Below, piece by piece: positions 42,702 through 51,849 of a stretch of DNA of 64,000 bases. The stretch's first letter is position 1, and each line of letters starts with the position of its first letter. Below the pieces are notes generated by a model. The model did no database searches, was not told the DNA's origin, and saw only the letters and a program-made list of their open reading frames with translations. The stretch is from IMG/VR virus record IMGVR_UViG_3300044644_000283, positions 1 to 64,000 of that record. One strand, written 5' to 3'. This DNA comes from a virus. A program made the translations under genes and the position numbers.

Positions 42702-42977
42702 ATGAAAAAATATTCTGAAGGCGGCATTTACACGGCAGAAATGGGACAGCCTCCCACGGATCCAGAGGGCGTGCCTTCTGCCAAGAAGCCTGTCCCTAAG
42801 GCTCCTGCACCCAAAACTCCTCCACCTAAAGACTCAGTCTTCCGTGAAGGCATGCCTGTGCCTCAAGATATTGATGGCAAGTCTGCGGCTCGTAAGAAGA
42901 AAATGGCTTCTGGCGGTTATGTGCGTGCTGCTGACGGGATTGCCCAACGTGGCAAGACCCGTGGAAAGATGTGCTAA
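42702..42977 (+). CDS. Small basic protein ending in the ADGIA..KGKT motif
   Basis: 91 residues. Pro/Lys-rich middle and a C-terminal GGYVRAADGIAQRGKTRGKM followed by the final Cys. It follows the 290-residue gene with a 9-nt gap. Unknown function. Confidence 0.65.
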   Translation: MKKYSEGGIYTAEMGQPPTDPEGVPSAKKPVPKAPAPKTPPPKDSVFREGMPVPQDIDGKSAARKKKMASGGYVRAADGIAQRGKTRGKMC

Positions 42978-42980
42978 ATC

Positions 42981-43229
42981 ATGATGGCAAGTCGCGGAAT
43001 GGGAGCCATGCTCCCAAGCAAAATGCCCAAAGGTGTACGCAAGGCACGTAGGGATGACACTGACTTCACGCAGTACGCAGAAGGTGGTGCTGTTGGCCTT
43101 TATGCCAACATCAATGCCAAGCGTAAGCGTATAGCCGCTGGCTCCAAAGAAAAGATGCGTAAGCCCGGTCAGAAGGGCGCTCCTTCTGCTCAGGATTTTA
43201 TTGACTCTGCTAAGACGGCTAAAAAATGA
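42981..43229 (+). CDS. Small basic conserved phage protein
   Basis: 82 residues (YAEGGAVGLYANINAKRKRI, then GSKEKMRKPGQKGAPSAQDF). This segment is widespread among phages of this type; function unknown. Overlaps the connector gene by 4 nt. Confidence 0.7.
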   Translation: MMASRGMGAMLPSKMPKGVRKARRDDTDFTQYAEGGAVGLYANINAKRKRIAAGSKEKMRKPGQKGAPSAQDFIDSAKTAKK

Positions 43230-44155
43230 CAACTACCGGCTCCACCCTCTTTAATCTTGACTTCACGGAAATTGCCGAAGAAGCATGGGAGCGTGCGGGT
43301 CGGGAGATGCGTTCAGGCTACGACTTGCGTACAGCACGCCGTTCAATGAACTTGATGACCATTGAATGGCAGAACCGTGGCATCAACATGTGGACTATGG
43401 AGCAAGGCTTCATTAACCTGACTCCGGGCCTAGCCACGTATGCCTTGCCTACAGACACCATTGATCTGCTTGAGCAGTTGATCCGTACAGGCGCTAATAC
43501 AGCGTCTACACAAGCTGACTTAACAATCACACGTATTAGTGTTTCTACCTATGCCACGATTCCAAATAAGCTTCAACAAGCTCGTCCAATTCAAGTCTGG
43601 GTGCAGCGCCTCTCTGGCGAAGTTAATCCTACGAATGCGGTCTTGGACGGAGCCATCACTTCCACGGACACCACGATCACGCTTAACTCGGTGGTTGGAT
43701 TAGCCGGTTCAGGTTTCTTGCGTTTAAACAGCGAAGACATCTATTACACCTACATCAGCGGCAACACCCTTGGTGGTGTATTCCGTGGACAGAATAACTC
43801 TACAGCAGCAGCCCACACAGACGGCACTGCTGTGTTTGTGCCTCAGCTTCCTGCGGTTACTGTTTGGCCTACGCCAGACAACAGCACTCCTTACCAGTTT
43901 GTTTATTGGAGACTGCGTCGCGTTCAGGACGCTGGCGCTGGTGTTGAGACGGCTGACATGAATTTCCGCTTCTTGCCATGCTTGGTAGCAGGTCTGGCCT
44001 ACTACATTGCCATGAAGGTTCCTGAGCTTCAAGGCCGTCTTGATATGCTTAAAGCGGCGTACAACGAGCAGTTTGATCTGGCGGCAGGTGAAGATCGTGA
44101 GAAAGCTGCGGTTCGCTTTGTGCCTCGTCAGATGTTTATTGGTGGGAGCATGTAA
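43226..44155 (+). CDS. Head-tail connector (adaptor) protein
   Basis: 309 residues. An N-terminal helix bundle (IAEEAWERAGREMRSGYDLR, then MNLMTIEWQNRG) and a C-terminal helix are typical of short-tail phage adaptors. A beta insertion (about 135-210, including TSTDTTITLNSV) separates the two parts. It probably forms a ring under the portal. Confidence 0.75.
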   Translation: MTTTGSTLFNLDFTEIAEEAWERAGREMRSGYDLRTARRSMNLMTIEWQNRGINMWTMEQGFINLTPGLATYALPTDTIDLLEQLIRTGANTASTQADLTITRISVSTYATIPNKLQQARPIQVWVQRLSGEVNPTNAVLDGAITSTDTTITLNSVVGLAGSGFLRLNSEDIYYTYISGNTLGGVFRGQNNSTAAAHTDGTAVFVPQLPAVTVWPTPDNSTPYQFVYWRLRRVQDAGAGVETADMNFRFLPCLVAGLAYYIAMKVPELQGRLDMLKAAYNEQFDLAAGEDREKAAVRFVPRQMFIGGSM

Positions 44156-44547
44156 TGGGTAATCGATTTGCATCCGGCAAGATAGCGATTGCTGAATGTG
44201 ATCGCTGCGGTCAACAATATAAATTGAAACAGCTTAAGACCGAAATCATTAAGCAGCGTCAATTCCAGTTGTTGGTATGCCCAGAGTGCTGGGATCCAGA
44301 CCAACCACAGTTAATGTTGGGCACATTCCCAGTAGACGATCCTCAAGCTTTGCGTAACCCACGCAGAGATACGACGTATGTGACCTCCGGTGTAAACGTT
44401 AATGGTTTTACATCAGGCGGCTCACGAGATATTCAGTGGGGCTGGAACCCGGTTGGCGGGGCCAGACTTTTTGATACGGTTTTAACGCCAAACTACTTGG
44501 TTTTAGCCGCACAAGTTGGTACAGTAACGATACAAATAGGAGCTTAA
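44155..44547 (+). CDS. Virion protein with Zn ribbon
   Basis: 130 residues. CDRC and CPEC pairs form an N-terminal zinc ribbon; the rest is Gly/Thr/Val-rich with a tryptophan-containing loop (DIQWGWNPVGGAR). Conserved beside connector genes in related phages; role unknown. ATGG overlap with the preceding gene. Confidence 0.7.
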   Translation: MGNRFASGKIAIAECDRCGQQYKLKQLKTEIIKQRQFQLLVCPECWDPDQPQLMLGTFPVDDPQALRNPRRDTTYVTSGVNVNGFTSGGSRDIQWGWNPVGGARLFDTVLTPNYLVLAAQVGTVTIQIGA

Positions 44548-44548
44548 A

Positions 44549-44734
44549 ATGGCATACACACGATCAGCCGACGGCATCGCTAAAAAAGGCAAAACCGAAG
44601 GTAAGAACTTGGGCGACAGCGGCCCCACAGCCGGTCAAATGAAGGGCGGCAAGAAGACTAAAGGTGTTACTGGCCAAGCCATGCGTGCCGTTGGCCGCAA
44701 CATGGCTCGTGCAATGAATCAAAAGCGAGGCTAA
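44549..44734 (+). CDS. Small basic protein beginning with the ADGIA..KGKT motif
   Basis: 61 residues. The N-terminus YTRSADGIAKKGKTEGKNLG is the same motif found at the C-termini of three proteins encoded at 41.4-43.0 kb. Strongly basic. Unknown function. Confidence 0.7.
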   Translation: MAYTRSADGIAKKGKTEGKNLGDSGPTAGQMKGGKKTKGVTGQAMRAVGRNMARAMNQKRG

Positions 44735-44736
44735 TC

Positions 44737-45000
44737 ATGGCTACATTCAGCAAGAAGATGATGGGCAAAGAAGTTGGCGATGCCAAGGTTTATGCCAAGC
44801 CACACACTATGTCTGGCAAAGAGGTGAAAGCTTCTTCTAATCCCGGCAGTGGCCCAGATCACAGCCGCGCCAGCACAGTCAATATGTCTGTTGGCAACAT
44901 TACCCGCAACGAGCAACCCGGTGCTAAGACATCTGGTATCAAGGTGCGTGGTACAGGTGCAGCTACTAAAGGCTTGATGGCACGAGGCCCAATGGCATGA
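44737..45000 (+). CDS. Small basic protein
   Basis: 87 residues, basic, low complexity, Gly/Ser/Lys-rich (KMMGKEVGDAKVYAKPHTMS). Conserved in this gene cluster in related phages; unknown function. ATGA overlap with the next gene. Confidence 0.65.
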   Translation: MATFSKKMMGKEVGDAKVYAKPHTMSGKEVKASSNPGSGPDHSRASTVNMSVGNITRNEQPGAKTSGIKVRGTGAATKGLMARGPMA

Positions 45001-45836
45001 ACTACAGTGAGCTTGTCACAGCGGTAAGCGATTACTGCGAAAACACCTTCCCAACCACTGACATGGATACGTTTATCCGTCAGGCGGAGCAACGCATTTA
45101 CAACACGGTGCAGATTGCTAACTTGCGGAAGAACGTGACAGGCACGCTGTCTGTAGGCAATAAGTATTTGGCTTGTCCATCTGACTTTCTATCTACATAC
45201 AGCTTGGCGGTTTATCCGTACATCAGCACTACGGCCACGGGAACGTCTGCTGAGTTCACCATTGTGGTGGCAAGTGCTACCGGCATAGCCGCAGGTCAGG
45301 CTGTCAGCGGAACAAACATTCCGTCCGACACCTATGTGCGTTCAGTATCCGGCACTACCGTAACATTGACGCAAGCTAACAGTGGTTCTGTGTCAGGTGC
45401 GGTCATCTTCCAAGGCGACTATTTGTTCTTGCTAAACAAAGATGTGAACTTCATTCGTGAAGCATATCCAAACACAGCAGGTCGCGGTGAGCCTAAGCAC
45501 TACGCCATCTTTGGCCCACAGTCCAATGATGTAAACGAGTTGTCGTTCATTGTTGGCCCAACACCTAACTTAGCGTACAAAGCTGAGTTGCATTATTACT
45601 ATTACCCAGAATCAATTGTTGATGTAAGCACAACATGGCTGGGTGACAACTTTGATTCTGTATTGCTGTACGGAACAATCTGCGAAGCGTTTGTTTACAT
45701 GCGCCAAGAAGGCGATATGGTTAAACTGGCGCAAGATCGCTACGTTCAAGCTGTTGCACTGCTCAAGAACTTGGGTGACGGTAAACAACGCATGGATGCG
45801 TACAGAGACGGACAAGTTAGGGTACAAGTATCATGA
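44997..45836 (+). CDS. Phage adaptor protein with inserted beta domain
   Basis: 279 residues. The N-terminus (YSELVTAVSDYCENTFPTTD, then FIRQAEQRIYNTVQIANLRK) and C-terminus (CEAFVYMRQEGDMVKLAQDR) are those of short-tail phage adaptor proteins. Residues about 77-142 form an inserted beta module (ATGIAAGQAVSGTNIP, SGTTVTLTQANSG). It is expected in the neck of the virion. Confidence 0.75.
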   Translation: MNYSELVTAVSDYCENTFPTTDMDTFIRQAEQRIYNTVQIANLRKNVTGTLSVGNKYLACPSDFLSTYSLAVYPYISTTATGTSAEFTIVVASATGIAAGQAVSGTNIPSDTYVRSVSGTTVTLTQANSGSVSGAVIFQGDYLFLLNKDVNFIREAYPNTAGRGEPKHYAIFGPQSNDVNELSFIVGPTPNLAYKAELHYYYYPESIVDVSTTWLGDNFDSVLLYGTICEAFVYMRQEGDMVKLAQDRYVQAVALLKNLGDGKQRMDAYRDGQVRVQVS

Positions 45837-46285
45837 GCATTCTTCAAACTGCAACTACGAGCTTCAAGGTGGAACTGCTTCAGGCGGTTCACAACTTTGG
45901 CCCCACTTCACCAGATACATTCAAAATTGCTTTGTATACGGGTAATGCTGACATCAACGCCAGCACTACTGTTTACACAACAAGCAATGAAGTATCTAGC
46001 TCTGGGACAAACTACACGGCAGGTGGCAATATCTTGACCATCTCCGTGTCACCAACATCGGGTGCTAATTCCAGTGCAGTGCCAACAGCTTACGTTTCGT
46101 TTGCCAATTCATCTTGGCCGTTGGCTACCTTCACCGCCCGTGCAGCTTTGATTTACAACTCTTCAGAGGGTAATAAATCTGTTGCCGTATTGGACTTTGG
46201 TGCTGACAAAACAGTGGCCAACGAAACATTCACAGTTATTTTCCCAACGCCCGATGCCAACAGTGCAATCGTTCGTATCTCTTAA
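45833..46285 (+). CDS. Conserved virion structural protein
   Basis: 150 residues. FKVELLQAVHNFGPTSPDTF and KIALYTGNADINASTTVYTT define a family frequent beside tail genes of phages of this kind. Beta-rich. Function unknown. Confidence 0.7.
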   Translation: MSILQTATTSFKVELLQAVHNFGPTSPDTFKIALYTGNADINASTTVYTTSNEVSSSGTNYTAGGNILTISVSPTSGANSSAVPTAYVSFANSSWPLATFTARAALIYNSSEGNKSVAVLDFGADKTVANETFTVIFPTPDANSAIVRIS

Positions 46286-46294
46286 GGACGCATC

Positions 46295-46864
46295 ATGAGT
46301 ACAGAAAAAAGCAAAGCCCAAGACTCCGTGTCTGCCGGTCTGTTGACATTCCCCAAAAGCGGCGATTCAGCTTCTGCTGGCGGCGTTTACACTGTGACCT
46401 GTATTGGCCCTGATGGTGTTGAGAAGTGGTCAGACACATTCCACAACTTGGTGGTAAACCAAGGTTTGCAGGACATGAACGACAAGTACTTCAAGGCGTC
46501 TGGTTATACAGCCGTTTGGTACTTAGGTTTAGTAGACGGCCCCGGTTCTGGCACAACATACGCTGCTGGTGATACCTTGGCATCTCACGCTGGTTGGACA
46601 GAAAACACCGACTACACAGGTAGCCGCAAGACAGTGACTTTTGGTACACCAACTACCGCTGATCCTTCTGTGGTCAGCAACTCTGCGTCGCCTTCTGCTT
46701 TTAGCATTACAGGTACAGCTACGATTGCAGGCGCTTTCTTGGCATCTACTACTGACAACTCCGGTGTATTGTTCTCTGCTGGTGACTTCACAGGCGGTGA
46801 CAAGTCTGTTGCCAGCGGTGACACATTGAACGTTACGTATCAGTTCTCGCTTGACGCTGCTTAA
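46295..46864 (+). CDS. Conserved virion structural protein
   Basis: 189 residues (WSDTFHNLVVNQGLQDMNDK, then YTAVWYLGLVDGPGSG and GWTENTDYTGSRKTVTFG). Recurrent beside the preceding family in phage tail modules. Probably a tail or neck component. Confidence 0.7.
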   Translation: MSTEKSKAQDSVSAGLLTFPKSGDSASAGGVYTVTCIGPDGVEKWSDTFHNLVVNQGLQDMNDKYFKASGYTAVWYLGLVDGPGSGTTYAAGDTLASHAGWTENTDYTGSRKTVTFGTPTTADPSVVSNSASPSAFSITGTATIAGAFLASTTDNSGVLFSAGDFTGGDKSVASGDTLNVTYQFSLDAA

Positions 46865-46875
46865 TAGGTTGAGCG

Positions 46876-47592
46876 GTGTTTGGAGATGTAACATTTGCGC
46901 AGTCTCCCTTCGCCTCTTTGGGCGGGGCTACGTATGGCGTTGATGTCTCTGAATCCGCTACCGCTAACGCAACACAAACACTGCTAACTACCTTTGGTGG
47001 TACGGCGGCAGAAACGGCTACGGCTACAGCCATTCAATCTGCTATTGCAAATATGTACGCTGTACGGGCGGAGACAGCCACAGCTACAGCAACCTTTGAC
47101 ACAGCAAATAACGTCTTTAACATCTCGATCTCTGAGTCGGCCACAGGTACAGCCACAAACAGTGCGGCATCGACTATTGTTGCGGCAATTGCTGAAGCTG
47201 CTACAGGTTCTGACTCCTACATATCCCAAGCTGACTTTGCTGCTTTGGTGGAAGAAATGGGTCTGGTGTTTGACCAGTTTACGTTTGCTAAATTTGTTAA
47301 TGCTAATATTGCCGAAAGTGCTACAGCTACTGAAAGCTTGCCAGTTAGAGTCATCTTTGCGGCGACAATGGCTGAAGGTGCAACCGGTTCTGATACTTAT
47401 TCACAGGTCAGAGAAATCAATGCACGGCCATCTGGTATTCAGCTTTATGTAAACATTGGTAATGTGTTGGTCTGGGCGGAAATTGATGACAGCCAGACTC
47501 CAAACTGGCAAAATATCACCAATACTCAGAGTAGTGGTTGGACTGATATAGACGATGAACAAAACCCCGGTTGGACGAACATCCCATCGTAA
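46876..47592 (+). CDS. Repetitive virion protein (ESATAT and W..I..Q repeats)
   Basis: 238 residues from a GTG start with GGTTGAG upstream. The first two thirds repeat units of (S/A)ES-ATAT/ATGT about every 30-35 residues. The last 40 residues hold three W-x2-I-x5-Q-type repeats (WAEIDDSQTPNW, WQNITNTQSSGW, WTDIDDEQNPGW). Probably a beta-rich fibre or surface protein. Confidence 0.7.
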   Translation: MFGDVTFAQSPFASLGGATYGVDVSESATANATQTLLTTFGGTAAETATATAIQSAIANMYAVRAETATATATFDTANNVFNISISESATGTATNSAASTIVAAIAEAATGSDSYISQADFAALVEEMGLVFDQFTFAKFVNANIAESATATESLPVRVIFAATMAEGATGSDTYSQVREINARPSGIQLYVNIGNVLVWAEIDDSQTPNWQNITNTQSSGWTDIDDEQNPGWTNIPS

Positions 47593-47601
47593 GGATTAAA
47601 A

Positions 47602-49182
47602 ATGGCGTTAGTACTAAAAGATCGGGTCAAAGAGACGTCCACAACGGCAGGGACAGGGACTATTACGCTTGATGGCGCAGTCACAGGTTTCCAAGCATTT
47701 TCCGCAGTTGGTGACGGAAATACAACGTATTACGCAATCGTAGACAACGCGACAGGCGCATGGGAAGTGGGTGTGGGTACATACACATCTTCCGGCACTA
47801 CGCTGTCCCGTGATACGGTTCTGTCCTCTAGCAATTCTGGTTCTTTAGTGTCGTTCACATCCAACCCCAAGGATGTGTTTGTTACTTACCCTTCTGAAAA
47901 GTCTGTTTACGAAGATACGGCTAACGTTGTCGTGCAGACCTCTTATGGTGCAATCACCGCTACTTCTGCGGCGCTGACTACCGGCACGGTATCCACTACG
48001 CCTGCGGCCAACACAGATATTGCCAACAAGCAGTATGTGGACGGTTTGGTCACTCAAGGTATTTCGTACCATGAGCCTGTCTACGTTGAATCCCCCAACA
48101 CTACGGGCAATCTGAATGCCACGTACAACAACGGCGCGTCTGGTGTCGGTGCTACCCTGACCAATGCAGGTACGCAAGTTGCGTTGACTGTTGACGGCAT
48201 CTTGATGACGGTTGGCAAGCGAGTCTTGGTCTATAACCAGACCAATCAGGCTGAAAACGGTGTGTACGAAGTCACCACTGTAGGTGACGGCTCGACTAAC
48301 TGGGTGCTGACTCGCACAACAGATGCTGACACGTATGGTGTCCGTGACCCTAATGCGCTGGGCTACAACGACGCTTTCTTTGTCACTAACGGCAATACAG
48401 GTGCGGGCGAGACTTATGTCTGCACAACCACCGGCACAATCACGTTCGGCACGACGGCCATCACGTTTGCCCAGATTAGTTCTGCGCAGGTCTACACTGC
48501 TGGCACAGGTTTAAACCTGTCTCCTGCCACCACGTTTAACATTTCTAACACTGGCGTAACAGCGGCCACATACGGCTCAGCTTCTGCGGTTCCTGTGTTT
48601 GCTGTAAACGCCCAAGGGCAACTTACTTCTGTAACTGATACCAATATTGCAATCACAGGATCGCAGGTATCGGGCAATATCTCTGGATCGGCTGGGTCTG
48701 TGGCAAATGCGCTGACGTTGGGTACGTACCTGACTGGCACAAGTTTTAACGGCTCTGCTGCTGTAACAGCAACCGTTGACGCGACTTCTGCAAACACAGC
48801 CTCTAAGGTTGTAGCGCGAGATTCTTCTGGCGACTTTTCTGCTGGAACAATCACTGCGGCTTTAGCAGGTAACGCAACCACTGCAACAACTGCTACAAAT
48901 GTAGCGGGCGGAGCGGCCAATCAGCTTGTCTACCAGTCAAGTTCTGGCACATCCACATTTGCTACGGCTCCTACAACATCAAGCACGTATTTGTACTGGA
49001 ACGGTTCAGCGTTTGCTTGGGGCGCTGTGGCGCAGGAAGCGCCCGTGTCTTTGAATGATATTGTCATCAGTAACAACTACACATTCCCAGCAAACAAAAA
49101 TGCGATCAGTGTCGGGCCTGTGACTGTGGGTTCTGGCGTAACTGTTACCGTCGGCAGCGGTCAGCGTTGGCTGATTGTTTAA
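47602..49182 (+). CDS. Tail fibre protein
   Basis: 526 residues, Thr/Gly/Ala/Ser-rich, largely beta. The N-terminus (VLKDRVKETSTTAGTGTITL) is a frequent virion-attachment domain. A long repetitive shaft ends in ISVGPVTVGSGVTVTVGSGQ followed by RWLIV. The same C-terminal signature ends the next gene. Likely a host-binding fibre. Confidence 0.8.
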   Translation: MALVLKDRVKETSTTAGTGTITLDGAVTGFQAFSAVGDGNTTYYAIVDNATGAWEVGVGTYTSSGTTLSRDTVLSSSNSGSLVSFTSNPKDVFVTYPSEKSVYEDTANVVVQTSYGAITATSAALTTGTVSTTPAANTDIANKQYVDGLVTQGISYHEPVYVESPNTTGNLNATYNNGASGVGATLTNAGTQVALTVDGILMTVGKRVLVYNQTNQAENGVYEVTTVGDGSTNWVLTRTTDADTYGVRDPNALGYNDAFFVTNGNTGAGETYVCTTTGTITFGTTAITFAQISSAQVYTAGTGLNLSPATTFNISNTGVTAATYGSASAVPVFAVNAQGQLTSVTDTNIAITGSQVSGNISGSAGSVANALTLGTYLTGTSFNGSAAVTATVDATSANTASKVVARDSSGDFSAGTITAALAGNATTATTATNVAGGAANQLVYQSSSGTSTFATAPTTSSTYLYWNGSAFAWGAVAQEAPVSLNDIVISNNYTFPANKNAISVGPVTVGSGVTVTVGSGQRWLIV

Positions 49183-49191
49183 GGAGTAAAC

Positions 49192-50058
49192 ATGGCGGTC
49201 GTAAATTACACCCCTCTACTTGGACTGGCTCTCCCTACTACGGGCGATCTGGTTGGTATTTGGGGAACCACAGTCAACACTGCGCTGACATCTTTGCTGG
49301 ACACGGCCATTGCTGGTACGACCACACTGAGCACAGACGCAGACGTTACCCTGTCTGATACGGACGGCACAGCTAACCAAGCGCGTTCGGCCATCATTAA
49401 CTGGACGGCATCGGGTACGGTAACTCGTAACATCACAGCGCCAGCGGCCAGCAAAATCTACATTGTGTTTAACAACACAGGTAGCACCCAGTCAATTGTG
49501 TTCCGTGGCACAGGCCCAACTACAGGCGTAACCATTCTTGCAGGCGACCAAGCTATGGTGGCTTGGAACGGCTCTGACTTTGAAAAGGTTGGAGGCGGTA
49601 ACGCTGGTGGTTCTAACACTCAGGTGCAGTTTAATAACAGCGGTAGTTTCTCAGGTTCATCTGGTCTGACTTGGAACGGCACGACTCTTACGGCCACAAA
49701 CCTGTCTGCCCAGTCATTGAGCTTGACTACTACGCCTTTGGCTATTGCTTCAGGCGGCACTAACTCTACAGCTACACCTACATTGGGCGGTGTTGGCTAC
49801 GGTACTGGCACTGCTCACGCATACACGGCGGCAGGCACATCAGGTAAAGTTTTGACATCTAACGGAGCGGCGGCTCCAACATGGGAAGACACGGTAGCCC
49901 CAGTAGTAGCTGGTGGTGCACTGCTGACCAATACAGACACAGTGACTGAGAGCTATGTCATTCCTGTGGGCACAAACGCATTCTCCGTAGGGCCGATCAC
50001 GATTGCGGACACCTACACCGTTACAGTATCATCCGGACAAAGGTGGGTAGTTATATGA
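49192..50058 (+). CDS. Tail fibre protein
   Basis: 288 residues. The N-terminus (YTPLLGLALPTTGDLVGIWG) is a common phage fibre domain. A GTSGKVLTSNGAAAPTW module and a C-terminus FSVGPITIADTYTVTVSSGQ RWVVI are shared with neighbours. Overlaps the next gene by 4 nt. Confidence 0.8.
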   Translation: MAVVNYTPLLGLALPTTGDLVGIWGTTVNTALTSLLDTAIAGTTTLSTDADVTLSDTDGTANQARSAIINWTASGTVTRNITAPAASKIYIVFNNTGSTQSIVFRGTGPTTGVTILAGDQAMVAWNGSDFEKVGGGNAGGSNTQVQFNNSGSFSGSSGLTWNGTTLTATNLSAQSLSLTTTPLAIASGGTNSTATPTLGGVGYGTGTAHAYTAAGTSGKVLTSNGAAAPTWEDTVAPVVAGGALLTNTDTVTESYVIPVGTNAFSVGPITIADTYTVTVSSGQRWVVI

Positions 50059-50627
50059 GTATCATTGCAGCAGGAACAACGACCACGACTGCTCTGAGCA
50101 GTACAGGCAATACCGACGGCACGTTGCAGTTCCAAGTTAACGGCACAACCGCTTCAGTCACGCTCAATACCCTTGGCGCTATTGGTGTTGGTTCTTCACC
50201 TTCATACGGATCGTCTGGTCAAGTATTGACTTCAGCAGGTTCCACGGCTGCTCCAGCTTGGGCGGCGGCTCCAGCAGGCGGCAACACCTCTAGCAACATT
50301 GGCTACTTGAACATTCCTCAGAACATTCAAGCCGGTAGCTACACATTGGTGCTTGGCGATTCGGGCTACCACATCTATCACGCTCTTGGCGCAGGTGCTG
50401 CAACGTACACAATCCCAGCTAACGCATCGGTGGCATACCCAATTGGAACGGCAATTACGTTTGTAAATATGTCAGCAACGGCCATCAGTATTGCCATTAC
50501 ATCAGACACAATGTATCTAAGTTCTGCCGGTACGACAGGCACACGCACATTGGCTCAGTATGGATCGGCCACGGCAATCAAACTGACAAGCACAACATGG
50601 CTCATTAGCGGGAGCGGTTTGACATGA
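50055..50627 (+). CDS. Tail fibre-type protein
   Basis: 190 residues from the ATG at 50055 (overlapping the preceding stop). Contains GVGSSPSYGSSGQVLTSAGS, the module also found in the gene at 53229, then a beta-rich C-terminal domain. Probably part of the receptor-binding complex. Confidence 0.75.
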   Translation: MSIIAAGTTTTTALSSTGNTDGTLQFQVNGTTASVTLNTLGAIGVGSSPSYGSSGQVLTSAGSTAAPAWAAAPAGGNTSSNIGYLNIPQNIQAGSYTLVLGDSGYHIYHALGAGAATYTIPANASVAYPIGTAITFVNMSATAISIAITSDTMYLSSAGTTGTRTLAQYGSATAIKLTSTTWLISGSGLT

Positions 50628-51475
50628 GCGGCGCATTGCAAGCTGTTTTTCAAAATCAAAGGTCTTTTACAACCCCTGCGGGCCAAATTTCCTATACAAC
50701 CGCCGGAACTTATTCATGGGTTGCGCCTGCTAATGTCACAAGTGTCAGTGTGTTTGTAATTGGCGGCGGCGCTGGCGCTTCGGATGGTAACGGTGGTGGT
50801 GGCGGCGGGTCTTCCTATAAAAATAGCATCACGGTCACGCCCGGCAATTCATATACAGTTCAAGTGGGTGCGGGGGGTGCTGGTTCTGCCTCAACACCGG
50901 GAAATGGTGGAGAAAGCTATTTCATCAATACGTCAACCGTTGGAACTACAACAACAGTACGAACATCCGGCGGTGTTGGTACTGGCACTGGTGCCACAAC
51001 AAATTACGGCGGCGAAGGCTCTTATGCTGGCGGGGGCGCTGGTGGTTACACAGGCCCGGGCGGAAGAGGTGCTGGGCCAACCGCTGGAAATGGTTTTGCA
51101 AGTACAGGCGGGGGCGGTGGCGGTGGCGCTACTGGAAAAAGTAACAGTTTAGGTTTAGGCGCAGGTGGCGGCGGTGCTACGGGCTTGTTGGGTAATGGCG
51201 CTAATGGTGCAGGCGGAATCAACACTGGTCAAACCAGTCGTGGCGGTGGCGGCGGTTCAGGCGGTGCAACAGGTGGCCAAGGTACTTCGTTTCAAGGAGG
51301 CAATGGTGCGGCACCGGGCGGCGGCGGCGGTGCAGGCAGTTATCAATATGTGACTTGCTGTTGCTTTGTTCAAGGTTTTGGCGGTGCTGGAGCCGCTGGT
51401 GCAGTTCGCATTATCTGGGCTGGTCAATCAGGCATCACTAGAGAATATCCATCAACAAACACAGGTGACTTGTAA
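50624..51475 (+). CDS. Glycine-rich tail adhesin
   Basis: 283 residues. An N-terminal beta domain (TAGTYSWVAPANVTSVSVFV) leads into many Gly-rich runs (GGGGGG-type), which suggests a polyglycine-II sandwich like that of phage adhesin gp38 in S16-type phages. Three consecutive Cys (TCCCF) sit near the C-terminus. Receptor binding is inferred. Confidence 0.75.
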   Translation: MSGALQAVFQNQRSFTTPAGQISYTTAGTYSWVAPANVTSVSVFVIGGGAGASDGNGGGGGGSSYKNSITVTPGNSYTVQVGAGGAGSASTPGNGGESYFINTSTVGTTTTVRTSGGVGTGTGATTNYGGEGSYAGGGAGGYTGPGGRGAGPTAGNGFASTGGGGGGGATGKSNSLGLGAGGGGATGLLGNGANGAGGINTGQTSRGGGGGSGGATGGQGTSFQGGNGAAPGGGGGAGSYQYVTCCCFVQGFGGAGAAGAVRIIWAGQSGITREYPSTNTGDL

Positions 51476-51849
51476 TGGAACTTTATATTCGTATTGTTGA
51501 CGGACAGCCTTTTGAACACCCCATCATGGGTGACAACTTTCGCGAGGCTTTTCCTGACGTAGATGTTGAGAGCTTGCCTCCTGAGTTTTCTCGCTTCGAG
51601 CGCGTTGATAAGCCGACACTTGGTGTCTATGAGGTCTATGTTGGTGTGACCTACGAGTTTCACGACAACGTTTGGAAAGACGTTCATCACGTCCGTGCAA
51701 TGACGGCTGAGGAGAAGGCTGAACAAATTGCAGTCGTGTTAGCCAAACCTCATCCAGATGGCTGGGTATTTGATGAGGAACGATGTGCATGGGTTCCAGA
51801 CAGACCAAGTACAAAACTTTCCGGAGCAGCCCCAAATGTTATCGGTTAA
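51475..51849 (+). CDS. Putative tail-fibre accessory protein
   Basis: 124 residues, acidic (LYIRIVDGQPFEHPIMGDNF, then FREAFPDVDVESLPPEFSRF). Proteins of this type follow tail-fibre genes in many phages and may act as assembly chaperones. Overlaps the cupin gene by 14 nt. Confidence 0.65.
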   Translation: MELYIRIVDGQPFEHPIMGDNFREAFPDVDVESLPPEFSRFERVDKPTLGVYEVYVGVTYEFHDNVWKDVHHVRAMTAEEKAEQIAVVLAKPHPDGWVFDEERCAWVPDRPSTKLSGAAPNVIG

